A DNA stretch of 5,967 bases from Klenkia sp. (GCA_025966215.1 JAOPVM010000213.1:1-5967); one strand, 5' to 3'. Shown: positions 1 through 5,928, counted from the first letter of the stretch. Translations and numbers: made by a program. Notes: a model not told the origin generated them from the letters alone.

Positions 1-303
1 GGCCGCCCGCTGGACCTGACCTACAAGGAGTTCGAGCTCCTCAAGTACCTCGCCCAGCACCCGGGCCGGGTCTTCTCCCGCGCGCAGCTGCTCCAGGAGA
101 TCTGGGGCTACGACTACTTCGGGGGCACGCGCACCGTCGACGTCCACGTGCGGCGGCTGCGCGCCAAGCTCGGCACCGAGCACGAACAGCTGATCGGCAC
201 CGTGCGCAACGTCGGCTACAAGCTGGACCAGCAGGTCGCCGATGCGACCGCAGCGGCCAACATCGCGGCCGAGACCACCGACAGCGGCGCCCCGCTGCGC
301 TGA
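1..303 (+). CDS. glnR: GlnR-like response regulator, C-terminal winged-helix DNA-binding domain (5' end outside window)
   Basis: The last 100 codons of an OmpR/PhoB-family transcription factor; the receiver domain lies left of the window. The visible part is a full winged-helix effector domain. It has the KEFELLKYL helix (fragment residues 9-17), the [10 protein letters not shown] segment (22-31), [14 protein letters not shown] (34-47) leading into recognition helix [11 protein letters not shown] (48-58), and the wing TVRNVGYK (67-74). A short Ala/Thr-rich tail follows to the TGA stop. The [16 protein letters not shown] and [24 protein letters not shown] blocks match what I recall of actinobacterial GlnR, the orphan regulator of nitrogen assimilation. 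As in Mycobacterium, the next gene is mshD. What is seen is an OmpR-type domain; the name GlnR is inferred from wording of the motifs plus synteny. Another PhoB-like regulator cannot be excluded without the receiver domain. Confidence 0.85.
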   Translation, partial: GRPLDLTYKEFELLKYLAQHPGRVFSRAQLLQEIWGYDYFGGTRTVDVHVRRLRAKLGTEHEQLIGTVRNVGYKLDQQVADATAAANIAAETTDSGAPLR

Positions 304-1261
304 GCGGTCGACCCTGAGCAGCGCCCTGCACCCGACCGTCCACGACGTCGACCGGCTCCCCGCCGACGACGTCGTGGACGTGCTGTCCCTGCTCGCCGAG
401 GCCACCGCCGCCGACCGGGTCCGTCCGGTGTCGGAGGAGGCCGAGCTGCGCCTGCAGCACGGCGGGCCGTCGGGGGGCCGCGACGTGCTCGCCCGGGACG
501 CCGCCGGGACGCTGGTCGGTTACGCCCGGCTGGAGGCCGAGGGCGCGGAGGCCGAGGCCGAGCTGGTCGTCGCCCCCGGTGCCCGACGGGCCGGGGTGGG
601 TTCGCTGCTGCTGACCCGGCTGGAGGAGCTCGCCGGTCGGCCGCTGCGGGTGTGGGCGCACGGGGAGCTGCCCGGCTCGACCGAGCTGGCCACCGGCCGG
701 GGGTACGCCCGGGCCCGCACGCTGCTGCAGATGCGCCGCCCGCTGCACACCGTGGACCCCGACCCGCGCCCGGCGCTGCCCGCCGACGTCGTGGTGCGCG
801 CGTTCCGTCCGGGGGAGGACGAGCACGCCTGGCTGCACGTCAACGCCCGGGCCTTCGCCCACCACCCCGAGCAGGGCGGGATGACCGCCCAGGACGTCGC
901 ACTGCGCGAGGCCGAGGAGTGGTTCGACCCCGCGGGCTTCCTGCTCGCCTGGCGGGTGGCCCCCGACGGCACCGAGACCCTGCTGGGCTCGCACTGGACC
1001 AAGACCCACCCGGCCGGCGAGGTCGCCGACGAGGCGGTCGGCGAGGTCTACGTGCTCGGCGTCGACCCCGACGCCCAGGGCCTGCGGCTGGGCCGGGCAC
1101 TCACCGACCTGGGCCTGGCGCACCTGCGCGGGCGCGGCCTGGCCGAGGTGCTGCTCTACGTCGAGGAGGACAACACCACGGCGGTGTCCCTCTACGAGAA
1201 GACCGGGTTCACCCGGTTCGCCGTGGACGTCTCCTGGCGCCGGGACCCCACGGACTCCTGA
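242..1261 (+). CDS. mshD: Mycothiol synthase (MshD), tandem GNAT acetyltransferase
   Basis: Catalyses the last step of mycothiol synthesis: acetyl-CoA-dependent N-acetylation of Cys-GlcN-Ins in the cytosol. Numbered from ATG 242 (339 aa). The N-terminal GNAT domain has an acetyl-CoA loop at about 107-123 ([17 protein letters not shown]) and ends in LLQMRRPL (161-168), as in known MshD proteins. The C-terminal GNAT domain has [21 protein letters not shown] (267-287), LLYVEEDN and [10 protein letters not shown]. Glu268 and Tyr318 sit where, from memory, the catalytic Glu234 and Tyr294 of the mycobacterial enzyme lie. The start is doubtful. ATG 242 is the only ordinary start early enough, but it overlaps glnR by 62 bases, and residues 1-23 read as an Arg/Pro-rich out-of-frame copy of the glnR tail. 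GTG 374 and 380 come too late. By family length the protein should begin near 314-340, where CTG 314 has a weak GAGCGG (302-307) ahead of it. Probably co-transcribed with glnR. Confidence 0.93.
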   Translation: MRPQRPTSRPRPPTAAPRCAERSTLSSALHPTVHDVDRLPADDVVDVLSLLAEATAADRVRPVSEEAELRLQHGGPSGGRDVLARDAAGTLVGYARLEAEGAEAEAELVVAPGARRAGVGSLLLTRLEELAGRPLRVWAHGELPGSTELATGRGYARARTLLQMRRPLHTVDPDPRPALPADVVVRAFRPGEDEHAWLHVNARAFAHHPEQGGMTAQDVALREAEEWFDPAGFLLAWRVAPDGTETLLGSHWTKTHPAGEVADEAVGEVYVLGVDPDAQGLRLGRALTDLGLAHLRGRGLAEVLLYVEEDNTTAVSLYEKTGFTRFAVDVSWRRDPTDS

Positions 1262-1288
1262 CCCACGGGCACCTGACCCACGGGCACC
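1259..1288 (+). repeat. Perfect 15-base tandem duplication across the mshD stop codon
   Basis: TGACCCACGGGCACC occurs twice, head to tail (1259-1273 and 1274-1288), without a mismatch. The first copy begins with the mshD TGA stop, so the repeat carries a second in-frame TGA 15 bases later. It looks like a recent local duplication and has no evident function beyond a backup stop. Confidence 0.9.
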
Positions 1289-1314
1289 GCCCCACCACCG
1301 TCCACCCGGACGAC

Positions 1315-1339
1315 GTGAGTCATCCCTCACCCCGTGAGG
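1315..1339. repeat. Overlapping short inverted repeats upstream of the PHO box
   Basis: CCTCAC (1325-1330) and GTGAGG (1334-1339) form a perfect 6-base inverted repeat around CCC. The same CTCAC can instead pair with GTGAG at 1315-1319. It lies 16 bases before the PHO box. It could be an operator half-site pair or a weak hairpin after mshD; there is no T-run, so it is not a convincing terminator. Confidence 0.35.
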
Positions 1340-1354
1340 CGATCCTCCGGCCTC

Positions 1355-1376
1355 GTTCACCTCCCGTTCACCGACG
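1355..1376 (+). promoter_or_regulatory. PHO box (PhoP-binding direct repeats) of the pst operon
   Basis: GTTCACC occurs at 1355-1361 and again at 1366-1372, exactly 11 bases apart. This is the direct-repeat unit and spacing described for PhoP-activated PHO boxes in Streptomyces. The first unit reads GTTCACCTCCC; the second is GTTCACCGACG. It lies 216 bases before pstC on the same strand and downstream of mshD, so it should drive pstCAB under phosphate limitation. No third unit is clear on either side. A possible -10 element is TACGTT at 1404-1409; no good -35 is seen, as is common for activator-dependent promoters. The box is seen directly; PhoP control is inferred from family knowledge. Confidence 0.8.
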
Positions 1377-1403
1377 GACCCGGATCCGTCCACCTGGCCC
1401 TCC

Positions 1404-1409
1404 TACGTT
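1404..1409 (+). promoter_or_regulatory. Possible -10 element of the pst promoter
   Basis: TACGTT fits the loose TANNNT -10 pattern and lies 31 bases past the second PHO-box unit. Transcription would then start near 1416, ten or so bases before the strong hairpin at 1426-1457. No -35 hexamer is recognisable at normal spacing, so this is a weak assignment. Confidence 0.3.
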
Positions 1410-1425
1410 CCAGGGGGTCGGGCTG

Positions 1426-1457
1426 CCGCTCGGCCGTGCAGGGGCACCGCCGAGCGG
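1426..1457 (+). promoter_or_regulatory. Strong hairpin in the pst leader, abutting a ribosome-binding site
   Basis: CCGCTCGGC (1426-1434) pairs perfectly with GCCGAGCGG (1449-1457). Inside this, after one C-C mismatch, GTGC (1436-1439) pairs with GCAC (1444-1447) around an AGGG loop. That gives 13 base pairs in 32 bases. The last two stem bases (1456-1457) are also the first two of the GGAAGGG ribosome-binding motif before ATG 1469, so the fold could hinder translation of the leader frame. There is no T-run after it. Its role is unknown; no named RNA family is recognised. Confidence 0.6.
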
Positions 1458-1468
1458 AAGGGCACGAG

Positions 1469-1591
1469 ATGACGCAGCTCCACCCGCTCCTCCGCTCCTC
1501 CGCTCCCCGGCCGGGACGTCCCGGCCCTGACGTCACCGCCGCCGTCGAGCCCCCCACCCGCAGTGCACGAGCTCATGGAGCCCCGCGGTGA
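1469..1591 (+). CDS. Possible 40-aa leader peptide coupled to pstC (unrecognised)
   Basis: ATG 1469 follows GGAAGGG (1456-1462) at a spacing of 6 bases, the best ribosome-binding site in the gap. The frame ends with TGA at 1589-1591, which overlaps the GTG start of pstC in GTGA (1588-1591), the classic coupling arrangement. The product is Arg/Pro/Ala-rich, begins MTQLHPLLRSS, and has no signal peptide, membrane segment or known domain. Against it: 10 of 40 codons end in A or T, including six in a row (codons 32-37), unlike the neighbouring genes, so at least the second half may not be a selected protein. It could be a leader peptide whose translation matters more than its sequence, a remnant of a lost pstS, or chance. 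Confidence 0.35.
   Translation: MTQLHPLLRSSAPRPGRPGPDVTAAVEPPTRSARAHGAPR
1487..1506 (+). repeat. Pyrimidine-rich tandem repeat in the pst leader
   Basis: CTCCTCCG occurs twice in tandem (1487-1494, 1495-1502), followed by a partial third unit CTCC. In RNA, CUCCUCC has the same character as the anti-Shine-Dalgarno of 16S rRNA. It could therefore pair with GGAAGGG (1456-1462) or GGAG (1577-1580) in the same transcript. This is only a possibility from the bases. Confidence 0.5.
1509..1526. repeat. Perfect 18-base palindrome in the pst leader
   Basis: GGCCGGGAC (1509-1517) is followed directly by its reverse complement GTCCCGGCC (1518-1526). In RNA it would fold to a 7-pair GC stem with an ACGT loop. 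A second, 8-base palindrome TGACGTCA follows at 1528-1535, and both centre on ACGT. It may be a hairpin controlling entry into pstC or a site for a dimeric regulator; nothing in the sequence decides between these. Confidence 0.6.
1577..1580 (+). promoter_or_regulatory. Ribosome-binding site of pstC
   Basis: GGAG lies 7 bases before GTG 1588. It supports that GTG as the start of pstC. No other ATG or GTG occurs in this frame back to the TGA at 1528-1530. Confidence 0.7.
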
Positions 1592-2526
1592 CCACCACCG
1601 AGACCCCACCCCTCCCCACGACCGGCCGCCGCCAGGTCGGTGACTCCGTCTTCGCCGGCGCGGCCAAGGCCGCCGGCATCCTGATCCTGGTCGTCCTGGC
1701 CGGGGTCGCGATCTTCCTCGTCACCGAGGCTGCGCCGGCGATCACCGCCGCACCCGAGGACGTCCCGGGCGGTGAGGGCCTCGCCGCCTACATCGGACCG
1801 CTGATCTTCGGCACGCTGCTCGCCGCGGTGATCGCGCTGGTCGTGGCCACTCCGCTCGCGGTCGGGATCGCGCTGTTCATCACGTACTTCGCCCCGCGCA
1901 AGCTGGCCCAGACGCTGGGCTACGTGGTCGACCTGCTCGCCGCGATCCCCAGCGTGGTGTTCGGCTTCTGGGGCATCTTCGCCCTGGCGCCGGCGCTGGT
2001 GCCGCTGTTCGGCTGGCTGGAGGACAACCTCGGCTTCATCCCGCTCTTCGCCGGCCCCGCCTCCAGCACCGGCCGCACGATGCTCACCGCCGGTCTGGTG
2101 CTCGCGGTGATGATCCTGCCGATCATCTCGGCGATCTCCCGCGAGGTGTTCCGCCAGGCCCCCGCGCTGCACCAGGAGGCAGCCCTGGCCCTGGGCGCCA
2201 CCCGCTGGGAGATGATCAAGATGGCGGTGCTGCCCTACGGCCGTTCCGGCGTCATCGGCGGGGCGATGCTCGGCCTGGGCCGCGCGCTGGGTGAGACCCT
2301 CGCCATCGCCCTGGTGCTCTCGGTCTCCGGCGGCATCACCTTCAACCTCATCTCCTCCGGCAACCCCTCGACGATCGCGGCGAACATCGCGCTGAACTTC
2401 CCGGAGTCCACCGGGCTCGACGTGAACACCCTGATCGCCAGCGGGCTGGCCCTGTTCGTCATCACCCTCGCCGTCAACATGGCCGCCCGGTACGTCGTCA
2501 ACCGGCGCGCCGACTTCACGGAGTGA
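1588..2526 (+). CDS. pstC: Phosphate ABC transporter permease PstC
   Basis: One of the two membrane subunits that form the phosphate channel of the PstSCAB importer in the cytoplasmic membrane. The protein is 312 aa, a normal length for PstC. A charged N-terminus is followed by a membrane helix at about 25-48 ([18 protein letters not shown]). The binding-protein-dependent permease domain begins near 68 ([19 protein letters not shown]). The region [22 protein letters not shown] is characteristic of PstC. The cytoplasmic EAA loop that docks on the ATPase is at 197-216 (EAALALG, then VLP), followed by [14 protein letters not shown], also typical of PstC. The start is GTG 1588. Its frame has a 4-base overlap with the possible leader peptide and leaves 5 bases before pstA. 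Expected to be phosphate-regulated through the PHO box at 1355. No odd residues were noticed. Confidence 0.96.
   Translation: MTTTETPPLPTTGRRQVGDSVFAGAAKAAGILILVVLAGVAIFLVTEAAPAITAAPEDVPGGEGLAAYIGPLIFGTLLAAVIALVVATPLAVGIALFITYFAPRKLAQTLGYVVDLLAAIPSVVFGFWGIFALAPALVPLFGWLEDNLGFIPLFAGPASSTGRTMLTAGLVLAVMILPIISAISREVFRQAPALHQEAALALGATRWEMIKMAVLPYGRSGVIGGAMLGLGRALGETLAIALVLSVSGGITFNLISSGNPSTIAANIALNFPESTGLDVNTLIASGLALFVITLAVNMAARYVVNRRADFTE
2520..2523 (+). promoter_or_regulatory. Ribosome-binding site that favours ATG 2532 for pstA
   Basis: GGAG, inside the last codons of pstC, lies 8 bases before ATG 2532. The alternative in-frame GTG 2523, which would overlap pstC by 4 bases, has no such motif at the right distance. 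Confidence 0.6.
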
Positions 2527-2531
2527 CCACG

Positions 2532-3623
2532 ATGAGCACCCCGACCCCCACCGCCCCCAGTCGCCCCGAGGCCGCACCCGAGTTCGACCTCGCCGCCGAG
2601 TCGGGCAACCGGCTCCCCCGGTTCGCCGGCTGGGGCCTGTTCGTCCTGGGCGCCCTCCTCGCCGCTGCCCCGACCGCCCTGCTGGGCTGGTCCACCGGCC
2701 TGTTCGTCGTCCTGGCGATCGTGGTGGGCACCGTGGTCACCTGGGGCGTGTCGCGCGCTGTCGAGGGCCGCCGCAAGTCCACCGACCGGCTGGTGACCTG
2801 CCTGGTCAGCTCCGCCTTCGCGATCGCGATGGTCCCGCTGTTCTCGCTGGTCTACACGGTGGTGAGCAACGGCGTCGGCCGACTGGACGCCGAGTTCTTC
2901 ACCAGCTCGATGGTCGGCGTCATCGGCGAGGGTGGTGGCGCCTACCACGCGATCATGGGCACGTTGATCGTCACCGCACTCGCCACGCTGATCTCGGTGC
3001 CGATCGGCGTGCTCACCGCGATCTACCTGGTCGAGTACGGCAACCGCGGCAGGCTGTCGAAGTGGATCACGTTCCTGGTCGACGTCATGACCGGCATCCC
3101 CTCGATCGTCGCCGGCCTGTTCGCCTACGCCCTCTTCGCCCTGCTCTTCGGCCCGGGCGTGCGACTGGGTGTGGCCGGCGCCGTGGCGCTGTCGGTGCTG
3201 ATGATCCCGGTCGTCGTCCGGTCGGTGGAGGAGGTCCTCAAGCTCGTCCCGAACGAGCTGCGGGAGGCCGCCTACGCCCTGGGCGTGCCCAAGTGGCGCA
3301 CGATCATCAAGGTGGTCCTGCCCACCGCCGCCGCGGGCCTGGGCACCGGCATCACCCTGTCGATCGCCCGCGTGGTCGGCGAGACCGCCCCGCTGCTGAT
3401 CACCGTGGGCATCACGACCGCGCTGAACGTCAACCCCTTCGACGGCCGGATGGCCACGCTGCCGGTCTACGCCTTCTACCAGCTGACCCAGCCGGGCGTG
3501 CCGCCGGAGTTCGGCATCAACCGTGCCTGGACCGCAGCTCTCCTGCTCATCATCCTGGTCATGGCGCTCAACCTCATCGCCCGCCTGATCAGCCGGGTGT
3601 TCGCACCCAAGACCAACCGCTGA
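2532..3623 (+). CDS. pstA: Phosphate ABC transporter permease PstA
   Basis: The second membrane subunit of the phosphate importer, partner of PstC. Numbered from ATG 2532 the protein is 363 aa; GTG 2523 would add three residues. The core matches PstA: a permease domain starting near [15 protein letters not shown], then [16 protein letters not shown], and [23 protein letters not shown]. The EAA loop [12 protein letters not shown] has Glu245 and Gly251, with VLP ending at Pro264. After it comes [14 protein letters not shown], a strong PstA signature. It is about 65 residues longer than the E. coli protein at the N-terminus. The extension holds a polar Pro-rich stretch (1-30) and two extra predicted membrane helices (about 31-51 and 55-76) before the usual first helix (about 86-108). 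It lies 5 bases after pstC and 38 before pstB, all one operon. Confidence 0.96.
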   Translation: MSTPTPTAPSRPEAAPEFDLAAESGNRLPRFAGWGLFVLGALLAAAPTALLGWSTGLFVVLAIVVGTVVTWGVSRAVEGRRKSTDRLVTCLVSSAFAIAMVPLFSLVYTVVSNGVGRLDAEFFTSSMVGVIGEGGGAYHAIMGTLIVTALATLISVPIGVLTAIYLVEYGNRGRLSKWITFLVDVMTGIPSIVAGLFAYALFALLFGPGVRLGVAGAVALSVLMIPVVVRSVEEVLKLVPNELREAAYALGVPKWRTIIKVVLPTAAAGLGTGITLSIARVVGETAPLLITVGITTALNVNPFDGRMATLPVYAFYQLTQPGVPPEFGINRAWTAALLLIILVMALNLIARLISRVFAPKTNR

Positions 3624-3661
3624 CCCCGAACCCGACACGCAGAGAGACGAGAGCAGACACC

Positions 3662-4441
3662 ATGGCCAAGCGCATCGAGGTCTCCGACCTCGACATCTTC
3701 TACGGCAACTTCAAGGCCGTGGAGGGGGTCAACGTCTCGATCGAACCGCGCAGCGTCACCGCGCTGATCGGTCCCTCGGGGTGTGGCAAGTCGACCTTCC
3801 TGCGGTCGCTCAACCGGATGCACGAGGTCATCCCGGGCGCCCGCGTCGAGGGCAAGGTCGTCATGGACGGGCAGAACCTCTACGACCCCGACACCGACCC
3901 GGTCGCCGTCCGCCGCCAGATCGGCATGGTCTTCCAGCGCCCCAACCCGTTCCCCACGATGTCGATCTACGACAACGTGGTCGCCGGCGTGCGGCTCAAC
4001 GGCGGTCGGATGAAGAAGTCCGACACCGACGCCATCGTCGAGCGCTCGCTGCAGAGCGCCAACCTGTGGAACGAGGTCAAGGACCGCCTCGACCGTCCCG
4101 GCGCCGGCCTGTCCGGTGGCCAGCAGCAGCGGCTCTGCATCGCCCGCGCGATCGCCGTCGAGCCCCAGGTGCTGCTCATGGACGAGCCCTGCTCGGCCCT
4201 GGACCCGATCTCCACGCTGGCCATCGAGGACCTGATGACCGAGCTCAAGGACCGGTTCACCATCGTCATCGTCACCCACAACCTGCAGCAGGCCGCCCGC
4301 GTCAGCGAGCAGACCGGCTTCTTCAACCTCAACGGCGTGGGCCAGCCCGGTCGGCTGATCGAGTTCAACCCCACCGAGAAGATCTTCAGCAACCCCGACG
4401 TCAAGGCCACCGAGGACTACATCTCCGGTCGCTTCGGATAG
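3662..4441 (+). CDS. pstB: Phosphate ABC transporter ATP-binding protein PstB
   Basis: The cytoplasmic ATPase that powers phosphate uptake through PstC-PstA. The 259 aa length is normal for PstB. All ABC motifs are intact: Walker [10 protein letters not shown] (37-45), Q-loop VFQRPNPFP (Gln92) with the family-typical RPNPFP, signature LSGGQQQR (150-157), Walker B VLLMDEP (170-176) with catalytic Glu175, D-loop SALD (178-181), and switch His206 in [13 protein letters not shown] 3662 gives [16 protein letters not shown], a normal PstB start. The open frame extends upstream to 3062, but that stretch is an out-of-frame reading of pstA. Only a weak purine-rich site (GAGAG, 3649-3653) precedes the start. 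It is the last gene of the operon. phoU, often next to pstB in other bacteria, is not in the window. Confidence 0.97.
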   Translation: MAKRIEVSDLDIFYGNFKAVEGVNVSIEPRSVTALIGPSGCGKSTFLRSLNRMHEVIPGARVEGKVVMDGQNLYDPDTDPVAVRRQIGMVFQRPNPFPTMSIYDNVVAGVRLNGGRMKKSDTDAIVERSLQSANLWNEVKDRLDRPGAGLSGGQQQRLCIARAIAVEPQVLLMDEPCSALDPISTLAIEDLMTELKDRFTIVIVTHNLQQAARVSEQTGFFNLNGVGQPGRLIEFNPTEKIFSNPDVKATEDYISGRFG

Positions 4442-4446
4442 CAGGA

Positions 4447-4469
4447 GGACCCGGTCCCAGGACCGGTCC
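4447..4469. terminator. Hairpin just after pstB
   Basis: GGACC (4447-4451) pairs with GGTCC (4465-4469), and GGTCC (4453-4457) pairs with GGACC (4460-4464). C4452 is bulged out, and the loop is tight (CA, probably opening wider). It begins 5 bases after the pstB stop. There is no T-run; it may assist the stronger hairpin downstream or protect the 3' end of the mRNA. Confidence 0.4.
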
Positions 4470-4481
4470 CACACCTCACCT

Positions 4482-4509
4482 GCCCCGCCGACCGGATGGT
4501 CGGCGGGGC
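4482..4509. terminator. Bidirectional terminator between pstB and the LCP gene
   Basis: GCCCCGCCGACC (4482-4493) and GGTCGGCGGGGC (4498-4509) form a perfect 12-pair stem with a GGAT loop, midway between two convergent genes. On the plus strand TTCGTGG follows, and there is no T-run on either strand. It lacks the classic intrinsic tail, but such U-less GC hairpins are common at actinobacterial gene ends. It would serve pstB and the minus-strand gene, whose stop is 10 bases away. Confidence 0.75.
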
Positions 4510-4518
4510 TTCGTGGTC

Positions 4519-5928
4519 TCAGCCGCAGGTGGCGGTGTCCGCGGGGGTGGGGGTCGCGGTGGGGACGGCGCCCTCGGGGAGCGGGGCACCCACGGTGACG
4601 GGCTGGACCGCGATGTCGGGGCTGGCGACCACCAGCTGCACCGCACCGGTCACTGCGTCGCTGGGCGCCAGCACGGCACCGGGGACGGCGGCGGCCACCG
4701 TGCGGGCCTGCTCCGCCGCGTCGGGCCCGTAGCGGACCAGCGTCTGGGACACCGCCCCGGACTCGGTGCCCACGGTGCCCGTGCGGAAGCCCTGCGCGGC
4801 CAGCGCGGAGGCCGTCGAGGCGGCCATGGCCCCGGTCGCGCCGTCGTCCCCACGGGTGCCGGTGGCGTCCAGGACGTCCACGGTCACGTCGGCGGGGGCG
4901 ACCGACACCGTCGCGGGGAGCGTCGCGGGCGCGGCCTCGGCGGCAGCGGGCTCGGTCGGGGCGGGCAGCTCGCCGGTGCGGATCACCGCGTCGAAGAGGC
5001 TGCGGGTGGCGTCGCCGTCGAGGAGCACGTGGGCGTCGGTGCCGCCGGCAGGCACGTAGCCGACCCGCTCGACGGGCAGCGACGTGCGCTGCACCGCGCC
5101 CCCGGACAGGTCCCGCAGCGTGGCGGCCAGCGCCCGGACGTCGCCCAGCGTGGTGCCGTCGTCGACGGTGAACGCGTCGGCGGCCCGGGTGAGGAAGGAC
5201 GTCGTGCCGACCGGGTCGACCAGAGACCCGGCGCTCAGCGCCTCACGCAGCGTGGAGGTCAGCAGCAGCTGCTCCCGCTCGGCGACCTCGCTGCCGGTGA
5301 CGTCGGAGCCGCTGCCGCCCGGACGCAGCACGCCGGCGACCTGCTCGCCGTCCAGGTCGCTGGTGCCCGCGTCCAGGGTCACCGCCGCGCTGCCGGCCGG
5401 CAGGGGGGCGCCGAGGCAGACCGAGATGCCCCCGACGGCGTCCACCATCCCGGGGAGCCCCGCGAGGTCGACCCCCAGGTAGTGGTCGACCCGCAGGCCG
5501 GACAGCTGCTGGACCGCGCGGACCAGGCAGGACGGGCCCCCGGCGAGCAGCGCGTCGGCGAAGGACTCCGTGGTGGGCTCGCGCCGGCCGCCCTCGGCCG
5601 TACGGCACTCGGGGGTGTCGACCAGCGCGGTCGGGGGGACGGTGACCAGGACGGCGCGCCCGCCCTCGGCAGGCACGTGCGCGATGAGCGTGGTCACCGA
5701 CGCCGGCCCGGTCTGCCCGGGCAGGTCGGTGCCGACGACGAGGTAGGTCTGCGCGCCCGCCTGCAGCTGGGGGGCGAGCACCTCGGGGGCGTCGGTGGCC
5801 AGCGCCGCGACCCGCTGCACCGACCGGTCGACGTAGAAGTACAGCCCGACGTAGTAGCTGCCGACCAGCCCGAGCAGCACCGCGAGGACGACGGCAGCCC
5901 GCACCAGACGGCGTCGCAACGGGCTCAT
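4519..5928 (-). CDS. LytR-CpsA-Psr (LCP) family protein with LytR_C domain; catalytic residues degenerate
   Basis: LCP proteins sit in the cytoplasmic membrane facing outward and transfer lipid-linked cell-wall polymers to peptidoglycan. From ATG 5928 this is 469 aa. It has an Arg-rich cytoplasmic start, one membrane helix (about 11-32), and an LCP domain (about 60-230). A Pro/Ala linker follows (about 322-345), then a LytR_C domain (about 347-435: VTVDVLDATGTRG, QGFRTGTV, LVRYGP) and a Thr/Pro-rich tail. The fold is recognisable from YLVVGTD (62-68), HVPAEGGRA, CLVRAVQQLSGLRVDHYLGVDLAGLPGMVDAVGGISVCL (134-172), LDGEQ (192-196) and STLREALSAGSLVDP. The usual RSDT reads ASVT (76-79), PRD reads PPT (98-100), K-I-N is S-F-A (122-124), and the GR of SDLGR is lost. 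It may be inactive or altered in function. The start is uncertain: the frame stays open to the window edge, and no ribosome-binding site precedes ATG 5928. Confidence 0.85.
   Translation of the reverse strand: MSPLRRRLVRAAVVLAVLLGLVGSYYVGLYFYVDRSVQRVAALATDAPEVLAPQLQAGAQTYLVVGTDLPGQTGPASVTTLIAHVPAEGGRAVLVTVPPTALVDTPECRTAEGGRREPTTESFADALLAGGPSCLVRAVQQLSGLRVDHYLGVDLAGLPGMVDAVGGISVCLGAPLPAGSAAVTLDAGTSDLDGEQVAGVLRPGGSGSDVTGSEVAEREQLLLTSTLREALSAGSLVDPVGTTSFLTRAADAFTVDDGTTLGDVRALAATLRDLSGGAVQRTSLPVERVGYVPAGGTDAHVLLDGDATRSLFDAVIRTGELPAPTEPAAAEAAPATLPATVSVAPADVTVDVLDATGTRGDDGATGAMAASTASALAAQGFRTGTVGTESGAVSQTLVRYGPDAAEQARTVAAAVPGAVLAPSDAVTGAVQLVVASPDIAVQPVTVGAPLPEGAVPTATPTPADTATCG

Noticed and set aside
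41..1393. Long minus-strand open frame opposite glnR and mshD
   Set aside because: It is antisense to two well-supported genes, rich in Gly/Arg/Gln with no domain, and is what GC-rich coding DNA gives by chance on the opposite strand.
1334..1468. Upstream extension of the leader frame to GTG 1334
   Set aside because: It would start before the PHO box and the presumed promoter, has no ribosome-binding site, and runs through the regulatory repeats.
652..1530. 292-codon plus-strand frame inside and past mshD
   Set aside because: Arg/Ala/Pro-rich off-frame reading of mshD that runs into the gap; no domain or ribosome-binding site.
1469..1591. The 40-codon leader frame as a surviving piece of pstS
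   Set aside because: No signal peptide, lipobox Cys or PstS-like motif is visible, so a pstS remnant cannot be supported; it is kept only as a possible leader frame.
1573..2577. 334-codon minus-strand open frame opposite pstC
   Set aside because: Highly charged shadow of the hydrophobic PstC coding sequence, with no recognisable domain.
2235..3638. 467-codon minus-strand open frame opposite pstC and pstA
   Set aside because: It reads as His/Asp/Arg/Gln-rich low-complexity sequence, the mirror of membrane-protein codons. pstC and pstA on the plus strand are certain.
3062..3661. 600-base upstream extension of the pstB frame
   Set aside because: The translation is an Arg/Pro/Gly-rich off-frame reading of pstA. 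PstB homologues begin at the equivalent of ATG 3662.
3476..4474. 332-codon minus-strand open frame opposite pstB
   Set aside because: Shadow of pstB; no domain, and the PstB motifs on the other strand are complete.
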